Position numbers and translations under genes: made by a program. DNA of 64,000 bases from JADJLQ01 sp964405735 (lineage in GTDB: Bacteria; Bacteroidota; Bacteroidia; Chitinophagales; Saprospiraceae): contig CAYOPD010000004.1 of NCBI GenBank assembly GCA_964405735.1, positions 1 through 64,000 on the forward strand, written 5' to 3'. Below are positions 1 to 8,858 of the stretch, piece by piece (positions within the stretch are counted from its first letter, which is position 1; each line of letters begins with the position of its first letter). The notes under the pieces were generated by a model, which saw nothing but the letters and a program-made list of their open reading frames with translations, was not told where the DNA came from and searched no databases.

Positions 1-3
1 TTG

Positions 4-38
4 AAGACAGGGGGTGTCTCGAAGACACCCTCTGTCTT
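4..38. terminator. Hairpin, candidate terminator downstream of the leftward gene
   Basis: Left arm 4-19 and right arm 23-38 form a 16-bp stem with one G-T type mismatch around a 3-base loop (CGA). It lies 25 bases past the stop of the leftward gene that ends at 63, so it may terminate that gene. The T-run on either side is short, and the other neighbour lies outside the window, so the terminator role is inferred. Confidence 0.45.
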
Positions 39-62
39 TCCCCATTCGGCCCCCCTGTCTTT

Positions 63-1028
63 TTAATTTCTTTTTCTGGATACCGATGTCCTGGTTTTAG
101 TGGCTTTCACCTTGGTATTGCCCTTCTTACCGGATACGGTTGTTGAGGTCCGGGTTGCCGATCCCCGGGTATTTCCTTTTTTGCCGGATACCGTGGTTTG
201 GGTCCGGCTTGCTTTAACCTGATTGTTGCCCCGGGTGGAGGTCACCGTGGTTTTTGACCGGTTTACCCTATAGTTGCTGACGGCGCTGTGATTCCTGGTC
301 CTTACACTGACCGAAGTAACCCTGACCGGTGTATAAACCCGGTGTGCCCGAACGACCCTATGGGTGGGTGCGAATACATAACCTACCCGATAATGGACCC
401 TGAACGGATGCCAAACATGCCAGCCCAAAGGCCTCCATGGCCTCCACCAGTTCGGATAATAGCCCCAGTACCAGGGTGATGCCCATGGCCGGTACGCCGG
501 AGCATAAACAAACCTCACCGATGGCCAAAACCAGACATTCACCACAATGGCATCCTCTTCAACCATGCTTGGCCCCTTTTGGGATTTTACCTTTTCCTCA
601 TCGCCCTGGGGTTCTACAATCACTGTTTCCCCATAGATTTCTTCATCCCCGATGATTTGCAGTATGGCAGATTCGGTCCCGTTTTTTTCGATTTCGATCA
701 CGGCGATGTCCTGGTTTTCACTGGCCGATACGGCGACCTGCAGGACCAGAGCATGGACGTCCTGGTCCATATGGTCAATCACCTTTACATAATCGATGTC
801 ACCATCGCCATTGAGGTCCAGGTTGTTGATGTGGTTGTTTTCGGTGTTGATCAGTTTTTCAAATTCCTCGGGGGAGGAAGCTTTTTTAAACATTTCCAAG
901 GCTCCCTGCAGGCTGAAATGATCTCCGGGGAGGCCGGTGGAATCCCGGTCGTCTGAAGATTGAGCCCTGATCTGGGACAGGGAGGAGACCAGGAAGAGCA
1001 TGAGCCAGAAGTTCTGTAGAGTTTTCAT
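63..1028 (-). CDS. Exported hypothetical protein, aromatic-rich with basic repeat tail
   Basis: A 321-residue protein with a signal peptide (residues 1-22, cleavage after QIRAQ). Residues 70-85 contain DLNGDGDIDY, an EF-hand-like calcium loop. Residues about 160-215 are crowded with Trp, Tyr, Pro and Arg. The tail (about 250-321) holds three copies of an 18-residue Thr/Lys/Arg unit around TTVSGKKGNT. Proteins with this aromatic patch are frequent in Bacteroidota and lack an assigned role. The basic tail suggests contact with nucleic acid, polyanionic polymer or the cell surface, but that is inference. The start is the ATG that gives the complete signal peptide. Confidence 0.8.
   Translation of the reverse strand: MKTLQNFWLMLFLVSSLSQIRAQSSDDRDSTGLPGDHFSLQGALEMFKKASSPEEFEKLINTENNHINNLDLNGDGDIDYVKVIDHMDQDVHALVLQVAVSASENQDIAVIEIEKNGTESAILQIIGDEEIYGETVIVEPQGDEEKVKSQKGPSMVEEDAIVVNVWFWPSVRFVYAPAYRPWASPWYWGYYPNWWRPWRPLGWHVWHPFRVHYRVGYVFAPTHRVVRAHRVYTPVRVTSVSVRTRNHSAVSNYRVNRSKTTVTSTRGNNQVKASRTQTTVSGKKGNTRGSATRTSTTVSGKKGNTKVKATKTRTSVSRKRN
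80..250 (-). repeat. In-gene tandem repeat coding an 18-residue basic unit
   Basis: Within the 3' end of the exported hypothetical gene, about 54 bases repeat roughly three times. The recurring core is the reverse complement of CCGGATACCGT or CCGGATACGGT. The repeats keep frame and code for TTVSGKKGNT-like units, so they behave as a coding repeat. Boundaries are approximate. Confidence 0.5.
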
Positions 1029-1215
1029 GATTTTTATATTTATTTTACTATGGATTGGATGGCATTCAGAAGGCTTGGTTTAATTACCGGCTTAAAATTC
1101 ACAATCTTTTTTCATCAGGGAATCACCCCGAAGGGTAATATTTTGGACTTTAACCTACCCCCACTCCGATTTTACACCAAACCTGGTCTCATTTAGATAT
1201 TTAGAAGCTGTTCAT

Positions 1216-1223
1216 TAGCTTTG
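1216..1223 (+). promoter_or_regulatory. -7 promoter box of tRNA-Thr
   Basis: TAGCTTTG matches the Bacteroidota -7 consensus TAnnTTTG and ends 20 bases before the tRNA. No clear -33 TTG was found at the usual spacing. Confidence 0.5.
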
Positions 1224-1243
1224 CGCCGCGATATTAATAAATT

Positions 1244-1315
1244 GCCGAGATAGCTCAGCGGTAGAGCAGCTGATTCGTAATCAGCAGGCCGTGGGTTCAA
1301 ATCCCATTCTCGGCT
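1244..1315 (+). tRNA. tRNA-Thr(CGT)
   Basis: A complete cloverleaf: acceptor arms GCCGAGA and TCTCGGC pair over seven bases, D stem GCTC/GAGC, anticodon stem GCTGA/TCAGC enclosing loop TTCGTAA (anticodon CGT, reading ACG), T stem GTGGG/CCCAT with loop TTCAAAT. The discriminator base is T at 1315 and no CCA is encoded. This isoacceptor reads only one threonine codon. Confidence 0.95.
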
Positions 1316-1398
1316 CTTTCTATAAATTTGGTTACTGCCTTGCGGCCCCCTTTGCAATTCATCTCCACCCTTTACCTTTGATGGTTTTAATCACCATC

Positions 1399-3650
1399 AT
1401 GACAAGATCCGGTTTTTTTCTTGCTGCCCTGCTTTTCTTCAGTCTTACCCTTTGTGCCCGGGTTCGGGTTCCCGCATTGTTTTCCGATCATATGGTGTTG
1501 CAGCAGAAACAACAAGTTCCATTCTGGGGATGGTCGGACCCCAATGCCACGATTACCATTTCCTGCAGTTGGGACAATGAAATATATAAAGTACTCGCAG
1601 ACCATAAAGCCCAGTGGAAAGTCCTCGTCAAAACACCCGAAGCCGGCGGGCCATACACCATATCCATTTCGGAAAGAAATACCCTCGTCCTGCACCACGT
1701 CATGATCGGTGAAGTCTGGCTTTGTTCCGGTCAGTCCAATATGGAATGGACACCCGGTGCGGGCATCGACAACAAAGACCAGGAAATTCAGAACAGCAAC
1801 CATCCGCTGATCAGACACATTCGTATTCCCAGAAGAGTATCAGATTATCCCCAGGAAGATACAGATGCCCAGTGGGAAGTCTGCAGCCCGGAGACCATGC
1901 CAGGGTTCAGCGCTGTCGCTTATTTCTTTGCCCGTGAACTGACCGAAAAGCTCCATATTCCCGTTGGGATCATTCATGCCAGTTGGGGCGGGTCGGCGGC
2001 TGAAGCCTGGACCCCAAAAAACATTATTGAGGCCGATCCCGAGTTTTCCGCCTGGAGGGAAGTATTCCCTGAAAACTACCAGTGGCCTTATCTTCCGGCA
2101 AGCACCTACAATGCGATGATTTATCCGCTGGCACCTTATCGGATTGCCGGGGCATTGTGGTACCAGGGGGAATCCAATACCAGCAATGCCCTGGTCTACC
2201 GACGGCTGTTCCCGGCCATGATCAACGGCTGGAGACAGGCATGGAACTATGATTTTCCATTCTATTTTGTGCAGATTGCTCCTTTCCAATACGACCGCCC
2301 GCTGCAGGGATCTCTGGTCCAGGAAGCCCAGCTTAAAACCCTGTCCCTGTCTTCCGGTACCGGAATGGCAGTGACTACCGATATCGGAAATGTGCGGGAT
2401 ATCCATCCACGCAATAAAAGGGATGTGGGAAAACGATTGGCTTTGTGGGCCCTGGCCAACAATTACGGCCAGGCGATAGAATGCAGTGGCCCTTTGTATA
2501 AAAGCATGAAGATAGAAGACCATAAGGTGATCGTGTCCTTCGATCATGCGGAAAGCGGTTTGTATATAAAAGGGGAAAAATCGGATTTGTACAGAATTGC
2601 AGGAGAAAACCGGCAGTTTGTGGAAGCTAAAGTGGAAATCGATGGAAACCAACTCATTTTATCCAGCGAGCTGGTCCAGGAGCCTGCAGCGGTTCGTTAT
2701 GCTTTCGGTAATACCGCAGAGGGAAATTTATACAATAACGACAGCCTTCCTGCCTCCCCGTTCAGGACCGATGACTGGCCGGTGGTTTACAGTAATATTA
2801 TGATAAAAACCGTTTATGATTCCGCGAGCCAGGGTTTTATGGTTTCTCTCGAAGGTGAAAATGCCGATAAAATTGTTTACAGCCTGAATGGCACTGAACC
2901 CGGGCTCAATTCCACGGTATATACCGGCCCTTTCCTGGTAAAACAAAGAACCCAGCTACTGGCCAAATCAATCTCCGATGACCTGCTTTCAGAAAATGTT
3001 ACCGCCAGGGAAATCCTGATGCACAAGGCCGCCTACCATTCCATCAGTTTCATCAATCCGCCAAGCGAAAAATACCTTGGTTTCGGCAATCTGACCCTGG
3101 TCAACGGACAGAAAGGAAACCTCAACAACATCGGCGATAAAGAATGGATAGGCTGGGAAGGCAATGACCTGGAAGTGGTCCTGGACCTGGGCGAAGCAAC
3201 CCGTGCCCGCCACATCGAAGCCGGCTTTCTGCAAAACCAGAATGCCTGGATCTTTCTTCCGGTTCAAGTGGAAATCAGTGTATCCTCAAACGGTAAATCT
3301 TATAATGAAATCCTGAAACAAACGGAAGAACTCAAGAACGACCGAAACCCGCTTTACAAGGTTTTTGCTGCCGACCTCAACAATACCATCCGGTATGTAA
3401 GGGTGGTAGCTCGCAATATAGGCACCTGCCCTCCCTGGCATCCNNNNNNNNNNNNNNNNNNNNNNNNNNNNNNNNNNNNNNNNNNNNNNNNNNNNNNNNN
3501 NNNNNNNNNNNNNNNNNNNNNNNNNNNNNNNNNNNNNNNNNNNTCCGGTATGTAAGGGTGGTAGCTCGCAATATAGGCACCTGCCCTCCCTGGCATCCGG
3601 GCTCAGGGAGCAAATCCTGGATATTCGCTGATGAGATTTCGGTGGAATAG
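1399..3650 (+). CDS. Exported sialate O-acetylesterase (SASA family), interrupted by an assembly gap
   Basis: Family members remove O-acetyl groups from sialic acid or plant and bacterial glycans in the periplasm. Signal peptide residues 1-20. Near residues 30-40 is FSDHMVLQQ, about 110 GEVWLCSGQSNMEW with the nucleophile Ser in GQSN, and about 255 YQGESN. A chitobiase-C-like segment (SLNGTEP, about 495) and a C-terminal galactose-binding-like domain follow. The 100 N plus a second 55-base copy shift the raw frame. Removing 155 bases restores a 698-residue protein ending ...FADEISVE. ATG 1381 is an alternative start; 1399 gives the cleaner signal peptide. The gene follows the tRNA directly. 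Confidence 0.88.
3444..3543. other. Assembly gap of 100 N with duplicated 55-base flanks
   Basis: Bases 3389-3443 and 3544-3598 are identical over 55 bases. The 100 N between them are placeholder bases. The esterase frame is continuous if one flank copy and the N run are dropped, so nothing is probably missing here. Confidence 0.93.
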
Positions 3651-3847
3651 GTGAACGGTAGGTGGTGGATAGTGGTCCGGGCCCTGGAGCAACCAAGAGT
3701 CCTCACGGAGCGAGAGAGGGCACGGAAGATAATTTTTTTCAACCACAGGAAATCGTCAAACACCATGTCGATACTTTTAATTCATTGACAATGTCTCCGT
3801 GATCTTCCAATCTCCGCGCGAACCAAAGGTAACTCCATGGCTTTTGC

Positions 3848-5071
3848 CTACTTTTCCACAAAATCCAAATCCCTGCCATAGGTTTCCTCCATCCCGACTG
3901 AAGCGAATAGCCCGATGCAGATGACTATCAGCGCCGTAATCCATGCGCCCGTCACATAATTCCCCGTCCAGGATCTCAGTCCTTTAAACAGCAGGATCAG
4001 CAAAGGCAGTGAACCTCTTACCATATTGGAAATGCTGATGGCAGCCGAAGCCCGGAGGTTGGTCCCAAATTGTTCTACCCCCACGGTCAGGTAAATGACG
4101 TTAAGGCCTGCGCCAAAACCCAGGCCGGCAATGATCGTATAAAACCAGGCGCTGCTGCCTCCCTGCTGCAGGAAAAAAAGAATCAAAAAGAGGATGGTGA
4201 TTCCATAAAAAATATACAGGGTAAGCTTCCGGCTCTTCAACCGTTCGCTGAGCCAACCCACGGTATAGTCCCCGGCCGCTACGGCCAGGTAGAGGTACAT
4301 GATTGATTTGCCGGGTTCGATATTTTCGATTCCAAACTCCTTACCAAACTGGTCTGAAAAAGTCACCAGGATGCCAATGATATACCATACCGGCAGGCCG
4401 ATGAGGATGCATTTCAAATAACGGATGAATCTTTTTCTGTTGTTGAAAAACATCAGGAAATTGCCTTTAGGAATATTTGTTTTTTCGACGTCCTGGTACA
4501 GCTGGCTTTCAGTAATGCGCATTCGGAGCAACAGGAGGATAATCCCCATACCGCCCCCGATAAAATAACAGGTTCGCCAGTCAAACATTTTGTTGACCAT
4601 AAACGCAAATACTGCACCAAGCACTCCAAATCCGGCAATAAAACCTGCAGCAAGGCTTCTTTTATCCCTTGGAAGCTGTTCGCTGACCAGGGTGACCCCC
4701 GCTCCCAGTTCACCGGCAAGGCCCAGACCTGCTAAAAAACGCAAGACCGTATATTGTGGAATGGTCTGGACCCAGCCATTGAAGATGTTTGCCAAAGAAT
4801 AAAGCAGTATGGATCCGAAAAGGACCTTGAGGCGACCTTTTTTATCTCCCAATATACCAAACAGGATGCCTCCTGCCAGCATGCCGATCATCTGTACGCT
4901 GATCAGGAATTCTCCTTCAATCAATACCTGATCCGGGGTCAATCCGATATCGGTCAGACTGGGTTTTCGGATAATGGCAAACAACAATAAATCATAGACA
5001 TCCACAAAAAAACCCAGGGCGCTTACAATCACTGCCAGCTGGAATATCGATCCCTTTTTTGAGCCCTTCAT
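3848..5071 (-). CDS. MFS transporter, metabolite:proton symporter type
   Basis: A 407-residue integral membrane protein with about 12 hydrophobic segments, the usual major facilitator size. Helix 1 contains FFVDVYDLLLFAI. The loop after helix 2 reads GILGDKKGRLKVL, the MFS loop motif G-x3-D-+-x-G-R-+-+. A second motif, AGLGLAGELGAGVTLVSE, resembles the metabolite:H+ symporter (MHS) branch. Substrate unknown; organic acids or sugars are typical. It is leftward, a single gene, possibly cotranscribed after the isomerase-like gene that ends 156 bases upstream. The 198 bases between its stop and the esterase stop hold no clear element. Confidence 0.85.
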   Translation of the reverse strand: MKGSKKGSIFQLAVIVSALGFFVDVYDLLLFAIIRKPSLTDIGLTPDQVLIEGEFLISVQMIGMLAGGILFGILGDKKGRLKVLFGSILLYSLANIFNGWVQTIPQYTVLRFLAGLGLAGELGAGVTLVSEQLPRDKRSLAAGFIAGFGVLGAVFAFMVNKMFDWRTCYFIGGGMGIILLLLRMRITESQLYQDVEKTNIPKGNFLMFFNNRKRFIRYLKCILIGLPVWYIIGILVTFSDQFGKEFGIENIEPGKSIMYLYLAVAAGDYTVGWLSERLKSRKLTLYIFYGITILFLILFFLQQGGSSAWFYTIIAGLGFGAGLNVIYLTVGVEQFGTNLRASAAISISNMVRGSLPLLILLFKGLRSWTGNYVTGAWITALIVICIGLFASVGMEETYGRDLDFVEK

Positions 5072-5227
5072 TTTCAGGGCGCAATATAAAAAGCCTGCCT
5101 CAGCCCATCGGCCTTGTGTCCTTTTATTTGTATGAGTTCAATAGAAAGACCAATCTACCCACGAAATAAAGGTCCTGCTTGCAGTTCAAGTTCAATCTGA
5201 TCCAGGTGATGGCTTTCGATATCCATT

Positions 5228-6142
5228 TCATTTCATTTCACGCAACACTTTTTCCAGGAGGGCTTCGATTTTAGGCCTGGGATCGCCTGGCCCAAGGGTT
5301 TCTATGGGCAAATAACCCTGGTAGGCGGATTTTTTAATAATGGAAAACAACCGTGGAATGTCCGTTTCCACTTCCTTGCCCCCGACGAATATCTTCTCCT
5401 TGACTTGCCAGTTTACGGCATATTCGATGTTTTTTTCTATCGCGAGGTAGGGGTCTTCCCGGCGGTAACTGCCCGTGTCCAGGATAAGGCCAAACCAGGG
5501 AGAAGGGATAGCTTTCATAAAAGCAGTCACCTGATCCGAGGTCAGGATGAAATCATTGTGGTTTTGCAACCCGATGATCACCCCGTTTTGTTTTCCGTAA
5601 TCAACACAACGGCGAATGTCTTCCAGCATCCATTCGGTGATCTGTTCACGGCTGTATCCCTCGCGTTTTTCCTGCCCTGCAAAAATACGCAGTACCGGAG
5701 CTCCCAGTCGGGCGGCAACTTCAACCCAATTCAACACCCGCCTTACTTCATCCTCCCGTTTCGATTTATCCGGGATGGTAAAGTCGTTACGGACTCCGGT
5801 GCCGCTGATCTCAATGCCCAAGGCATGGGCCTTTCGTTTTATGCCGAACAGATAGTCTGCCTCCGGAACCGCCGGATAACCTTTGAAATAATATCCGGTA
5901 ATATCTATCCCTTCAAAACCCAGCGAGGCACAATATTCCATCATGCCCGCGATATCCAGCTTCCCCTCCATCAGAGGGCCGTTGAAGGAAAATGCATTCA
6001 GGCTGGATTTCAACCTTTGCGCATGGACCGGTTTTAATACAGACGGGTCCCCGGTCAGGGTGGAAGGCAACGGATGCAAGGCCGAACCCATCAAAGGAAG
6101 GGCTAACATTTTTTGAATGGAGGATCTTCTGCTCATCTTCAT
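5228..6142 (-). CDS. Exported sugar phosphate isomerase/epimerase-like TIM barrel
   Basis: Xylose-isomerase-like TIM barrel (AP endonuclease family 2 fold) of about 304 residues. The leader MKMSRRSSIQKMLALPLMGS has a twin-Arg and a short hydrophobic stretch, typical of exported Bacteroidota members. Seen: FEGIDITGYYF (strand 2), APVLRIFAG, VIIGLQNHNDFI (metal-ligand region), FGLILDTGSYRREDP, and a final YLPIETLGPGDP. These positions match metal-binding Glu/Asp/His residues in the family. Substrate is unknown. An alternative start is the ATG six bases in; an in-frame ATG 36 bases upstream would put a polar stretch before the leader. Confidence 0.78.
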   Translation of the reverse strand: MKMSRRSSIQKMLALPLMGSALHPLPSTLTGDPSVLKPVHAQRLKSSLNAFSFNGPLMEGKLDIAGMMEYCASLGFEGIDITGYYFKGYPAVPEADYLFGIKRKAHALGIEISGTGVRNDFTIPDKSKREDEVRRVLNWVEVAARLGAPVLRIFAGQEKREGYSREQITEWMLEDIRRCVDYGKQNGVIIGLQNHNDFILTSDQVTAFMKAIPSPWFGLILDTGSYRREDPYLAIEKNIEYAVNWQVKEKIFVGGKEVETDIPRLFSIIKKSAYQGYLPIETLGPGDPRPKIEALLEKVLREMK

Positions 6143-6285
6143 ATGGCTTAATGTTCTTGTGGTAATAAATATCGTCAATACCGTTGGGTCCGGTTGGGAA
6201 AAATGCCATTTTGACCTCTCCGTTCTAACAATGGATAGAATCGTGATAAGAGCAGTTCAGGTCTGGGACGAGGGTAAATGTCAGG

Positions 6286-7077
6286 TCAACCGTAGACGAC
6301 TTCGTGGACCCGGGTCAGGAATCCGTCGAGGATTTCATTGAATTTCTTGGGATGCTCCATCATCGGGGCATGCCCGCATTTTTCGAGGAGTACGAGTTCG
6401 GAATTGGGCATCAGCTCATGAAACCGTTCACCGACAAAAGCCGGTGTAATGGAATCTTCTTTTCCCCAGACCAGCAGGGTGGGTGTGGTAATCGACGAGA
6501 CCAGGTTTTCCACGTTATTGCGCATGGCGCTTTTGGCCGTAAGCACAATCCGGAGGCCTTTCATGCGGTCATTGACGATGTTGAACACTTCATCCACCAG
6601 GTCCTTGCCGGCTACTGAAGGATCGTAAAAAGTCAGTTCGGTCTTATTTTTTATGAATTCATAGTCGCCCCGCTTGGGAAAGGTAGTGCCCATGGCGGAC
6701 TCAAACAAACCGGAACTCCCGGTAAGGGTCAGGGATCTTACTTCCTGGGGATATTTCAGCGTATATAGGATGGCCAGGTGGCCGCCCAGTGAATTTCCCA
6801 ACAGATCCAGCGAATAGATATCCTTGTAGGTCACAAAGGCTTTGATGTGTTTGACCAAACCCTCCAGGGAAACCTCGGTAATCGGCAGTTCGAAAATCGG
6901 AAGGATGGGTACGACCACGTTTAGTTTATTTTCAAAATAACTCAGGATCCCCTTAAAATTGCTCAGGGCGCCAAACAAGCCATGCAACAGCAGCAATACG
7001 GGTTTGCCTGGATTGGTCTCTATATACTTAAATCCATGATCCTCAATAACCGTATATTCCATTTCTTTGTTTTCCAC
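6286..7077 (-). CDS. Alpha/beta hydrolase
   Basis: A 263-residue cytoplasmic alpha/beta-hydrolase fold protein. Seen: oxyanion-hole motif LLLHGLFGALSNF (about 28-40), nucleophile elbow LLGNSLGGHLA (Ser near 97), catalytic Asp in VWGKEDSITPAF (about 210), catalytic His in CGHAPMMEHP (about 238). All three triad residues are present, so it should be active. The substrate cannot be read from the sequence. A near-consensus -7 box TATCTTCG lies about 20 bases upstream. The gene runs toward the isomerase-like gene, 143 bases apart. Confidence 0.85.
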   Translation of the reverse strand: MENKEMEYTVIEDHGFKYIETNPGKPVLLLLHGLFGALSNFKGILSYFENKLNVVVPILPIFELPITEVSLEGLVKHIKAFVTYKDIYSLDLLGNSLGGHLAILYTLKYPQEVRSLTLTGSSGLFESAMGTTFPKRGDYEFIKNKTELTFYDPSVAGKDLVDEVFNIVNDRMKGLRIVLTAKSAMRNNVENLVSSITTPTLLVWGKEDSITPAFVGERFHELMPNSELVLLEKCGHAPMMEHPKKFNEILDGFLTRVHEVVYG

Positions 7078-7190
7078 CTGGTAGCCGGAATAAATGACGA
7101 AGATAAATAAACGGGCCTCCCCCTCAAAATTTTATTGGCGATTAAGTGCCTGATGAGTTCATTATCTTCCCGATCCAAAAATCCAACAAG

Positions 7191-8081
7191 ATGGCAAGAT
7201 GCTGCACCGGGTGCCGGACTTTTCTGTTCCCCTCAAATTGCCTCAGGGTATTGATTATCCTGTCCCTTTGCGCCAGGGGTATGTCTTGCTTTTCTCAAAC
7301 TGCTCCCAAAGGCAGCTTATTTATTATCGGTGGAGGGGAAAGGCCCATGGCCATGATGGAAAAAATGATTAAAACAGCGGATCTGGGCCCTGATGAATAC
7401 ATCATGGTTTTGACCATGTCCAGTGCCAATCCGGATACTTCATATCATTATATCAAAAAAGACCTTCAGGCGCTTTGCAACAATCCGGTCATTAAGATGC
7501 AGTTGAGCAGGAACAGCGGCCGTCAACCCGCTGTCCTGGATTCCATCCGCCGGGCAGGATTGTTATATATTACAGGTGGCGTGCAAAGCCGTTTTATGGA
7601 CAGCATTTCAGGGACTGGAGCAGCTGAAGCCATTCAAGCTGCCTACCGGTCCGGAGCCATGGTCGCGGGGACCAGTGCAGGAGCCGCCGTCATGAGCCGT
7701 GAAATGATCACCGGCAATCAAATAAGGGCCGATACGATTTATGAAGGCGCGGTGGACCGGATGGTGTATGGCAATATTGAAATCAGCCGGGGCCTTGGTT
7801 TGCTGGAAAATACCATCATCGATCAGCATTTTGTGGTCAGGAGCCGGTATAACCGACTGTTGACCGTATTGCATCAATATCCGGCGAAAACGGTGATCGG
7901 GATCGATGAATCCACAGCCATTATTGTGAGAGGGAACCGGGTGGAAGTAGCCGGGGAAGGACAGGCGGTGGTAGTCCGGGGGCCGGGTAAAATCAGAACC
8001 GGTAAAGGAAGAAGAATTGGATTCAGATCAGCCCGCCTTGATATTTGTCTTGAAGGGGACCGTTTTAAAATCAAGCCTTAA
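7191..8081 (+). CDS. Exported cyanophycinase-like peptidase (S51)
   Basis: About 296 residues. Cyanophycinase cuts cyanophycin (poly-Asp-Arg) into beta-Asp-Arg dipeptides. Seen: GSLFIIGGGERP at the start of the mature part, LLYITGGVQSRF, nucleophile elbow VAGTSAGAAVMS with the catalytic Ser in TSAGA, DQHFVVRSRYNRLL, and GIDESTAIIV, all hallmarks of the family. The N-terminus carries a hydrophobic leader ending near FSQ, so it acts outside the cytoplasm. An upstream in-frame GTG at 7146 would give 15 more residues; ATG 7191 is preferred. No cyanophycin synthetase gene is in the window, so the substrate may be external. Confidence 0.87.
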   Translation: MARCCTGCRTFLFPSNCLRVLIILSLCARGMSCFSQTAPKGSLFIIGGGERPMAMMEKMIKTADLGPDEYIMVLTMSSANPDTSYHYIKKDLQALCNNPVIKMQLSRNSGRQPAVLDSIRRAGLLYITGGVQSRFMDSISGTGAAEAIQAAYRSGAMVAGTSAGAAVMSREMITGNQIRADTIYEGAVDRMVYGNIEISRGLGLLENTIIDQHFVVRSRYNRLLTVLHQYPAKTVIGIDESTAIIVRGNRVEVAGEGQAVVVRGPGKIRTGKGRRIGFRSARLDICLEGDRFKIKP

Positions 8082-8085
8082 GCGA

Positions 8086-8691
8086 CTATTGATGATTGTT
8101 TTTTTCCGGTATTCTATGAGCTTGTTTATGATGCCGGATCCGCTTCGGCCCGTACCACAACCAGAACCCGGTGACGGTAAAAACCAGGAGGGCAAAACTC
8201 ATAAGTGTGGTATAAACCAGTTTGATGGGTTCACCTGAAGTGCCCAGAAACCGATCGAGGATCAACCCGTCGTGTATATTTTCAAAAAAATCGGAATACC
8301 TTCTGCCAATACTGAGCACTTGGCCAGTTGCCCCATCCAGTTGCACTTCCCAGTACCGCTCAATAAAAAGAAATTTTGCAATACCCTTGTCCATCCTTAC
8401 ATCGATGCGGTCCAGGTCAAGGGAAAGCCCGGCCGAAACGGAATCAAGCAGCGCCACACAGGCTATTTTATGCAGGCTGTCGAGCGGCAACCAATAGGCC
8501 AGTTCAGTGGTACTGCCTTTTTGGGTCGACGGCATGATCAGCTCGCCGGCATTTTTTTTCCATCCCAGGATCAACGCAGTAAGGGCCACGATAGTAAAAA
8601 AAACAAAGAGGGAGATGCCCGTCCAGCGGTGAATCTTCCGGAATAGTTTTAATGATTTAACCTCTAACTGAATGAGCCGGCTTTCTGTCAT
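8086..8691 (-). CDS. PepSY-associated transmembrane protein
   Basis: 201 residues with an N-terminal cytoplasmic stretch, one membrane helix (about 22-43, GISLFVFFTIVALTALILGW), a periplasmic PepSY-like segment (about 60-140, containing LDRIDVRMDKG and VQLDGATGQVLSIGRRYSD), then a second helix (about 165-185) followed by a basic tail. The pattern FRKIHRWTGISL resembles PepSY_TM proteins linked to siderophore reduction or peptidase inhibition. It converges on the cyanophycinase gene, with only four bases between the stops. Function not assigned. Confidence 0.75.
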   Translation of the reverse strand: MTESRLIQLEVKSLKLFRKIHRWTGISLFVFFTIVALTALILGWKKNAGELIMPSTQKGSTTELAYWLPLDSLHKIACVALLDSVSAGLSLDLDRIDVRMDKGIAKFLFIERYWEVQLDGATGQVLSIGRRYSDFFENIHDGLILDRFLGTSGEPIKLVYTTLMSFALLVFTVTGFWLWYGPKRIRHHKQAHRIPEKNNHQ

Positions 8692-8830
8692 GGACTTCCT
8701 TCTGATGAATGTATAATGCCATCAACAGAATAGTCCATTAACGGCCAGAGTCGGGATAAATTTAAGGGTTTTCGGTGAAGCGTTGTGAGCTATCAGCTAT
8801 GCGTTATGCTAACTCACTACCTGCTAACTT

Positions 8831-8858
8831 GTAACTGACTACTGACTACTGACCACTA
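8831..8858 (-). repeat. Short (ACTGACT)n-type repeat abutting a stop codon
   Basis: Read on the minus strand, the stop TAG of the DUF3365 gene is followed by TGGTCAGTAGTCAGTAGTC. The same heptad motif, in the same relation to a stop, occurs at 33542-33563. A weaker relative, CTGACCACTAT, is at 9979-9989. Confidence 0.5.

Noticed and set aside
579..956. 125-residue rightward frame opposite the aromatic-rich gene
   Set aside because: Antisense shadow of the leftward gene with no recognisable motif or start context.
3389..3598. 55-base direct repeat around the first N run
   Set aside because: Not a biological duplication; it is explained by overlapping contig ends, as at the second gap.
5405..6037. 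210-residue rightward frame opposite the isomerase-like gene
   Set aside because: Long only because the opposite strand is coding; the leftward protein has clear TIM-barrel motifs.
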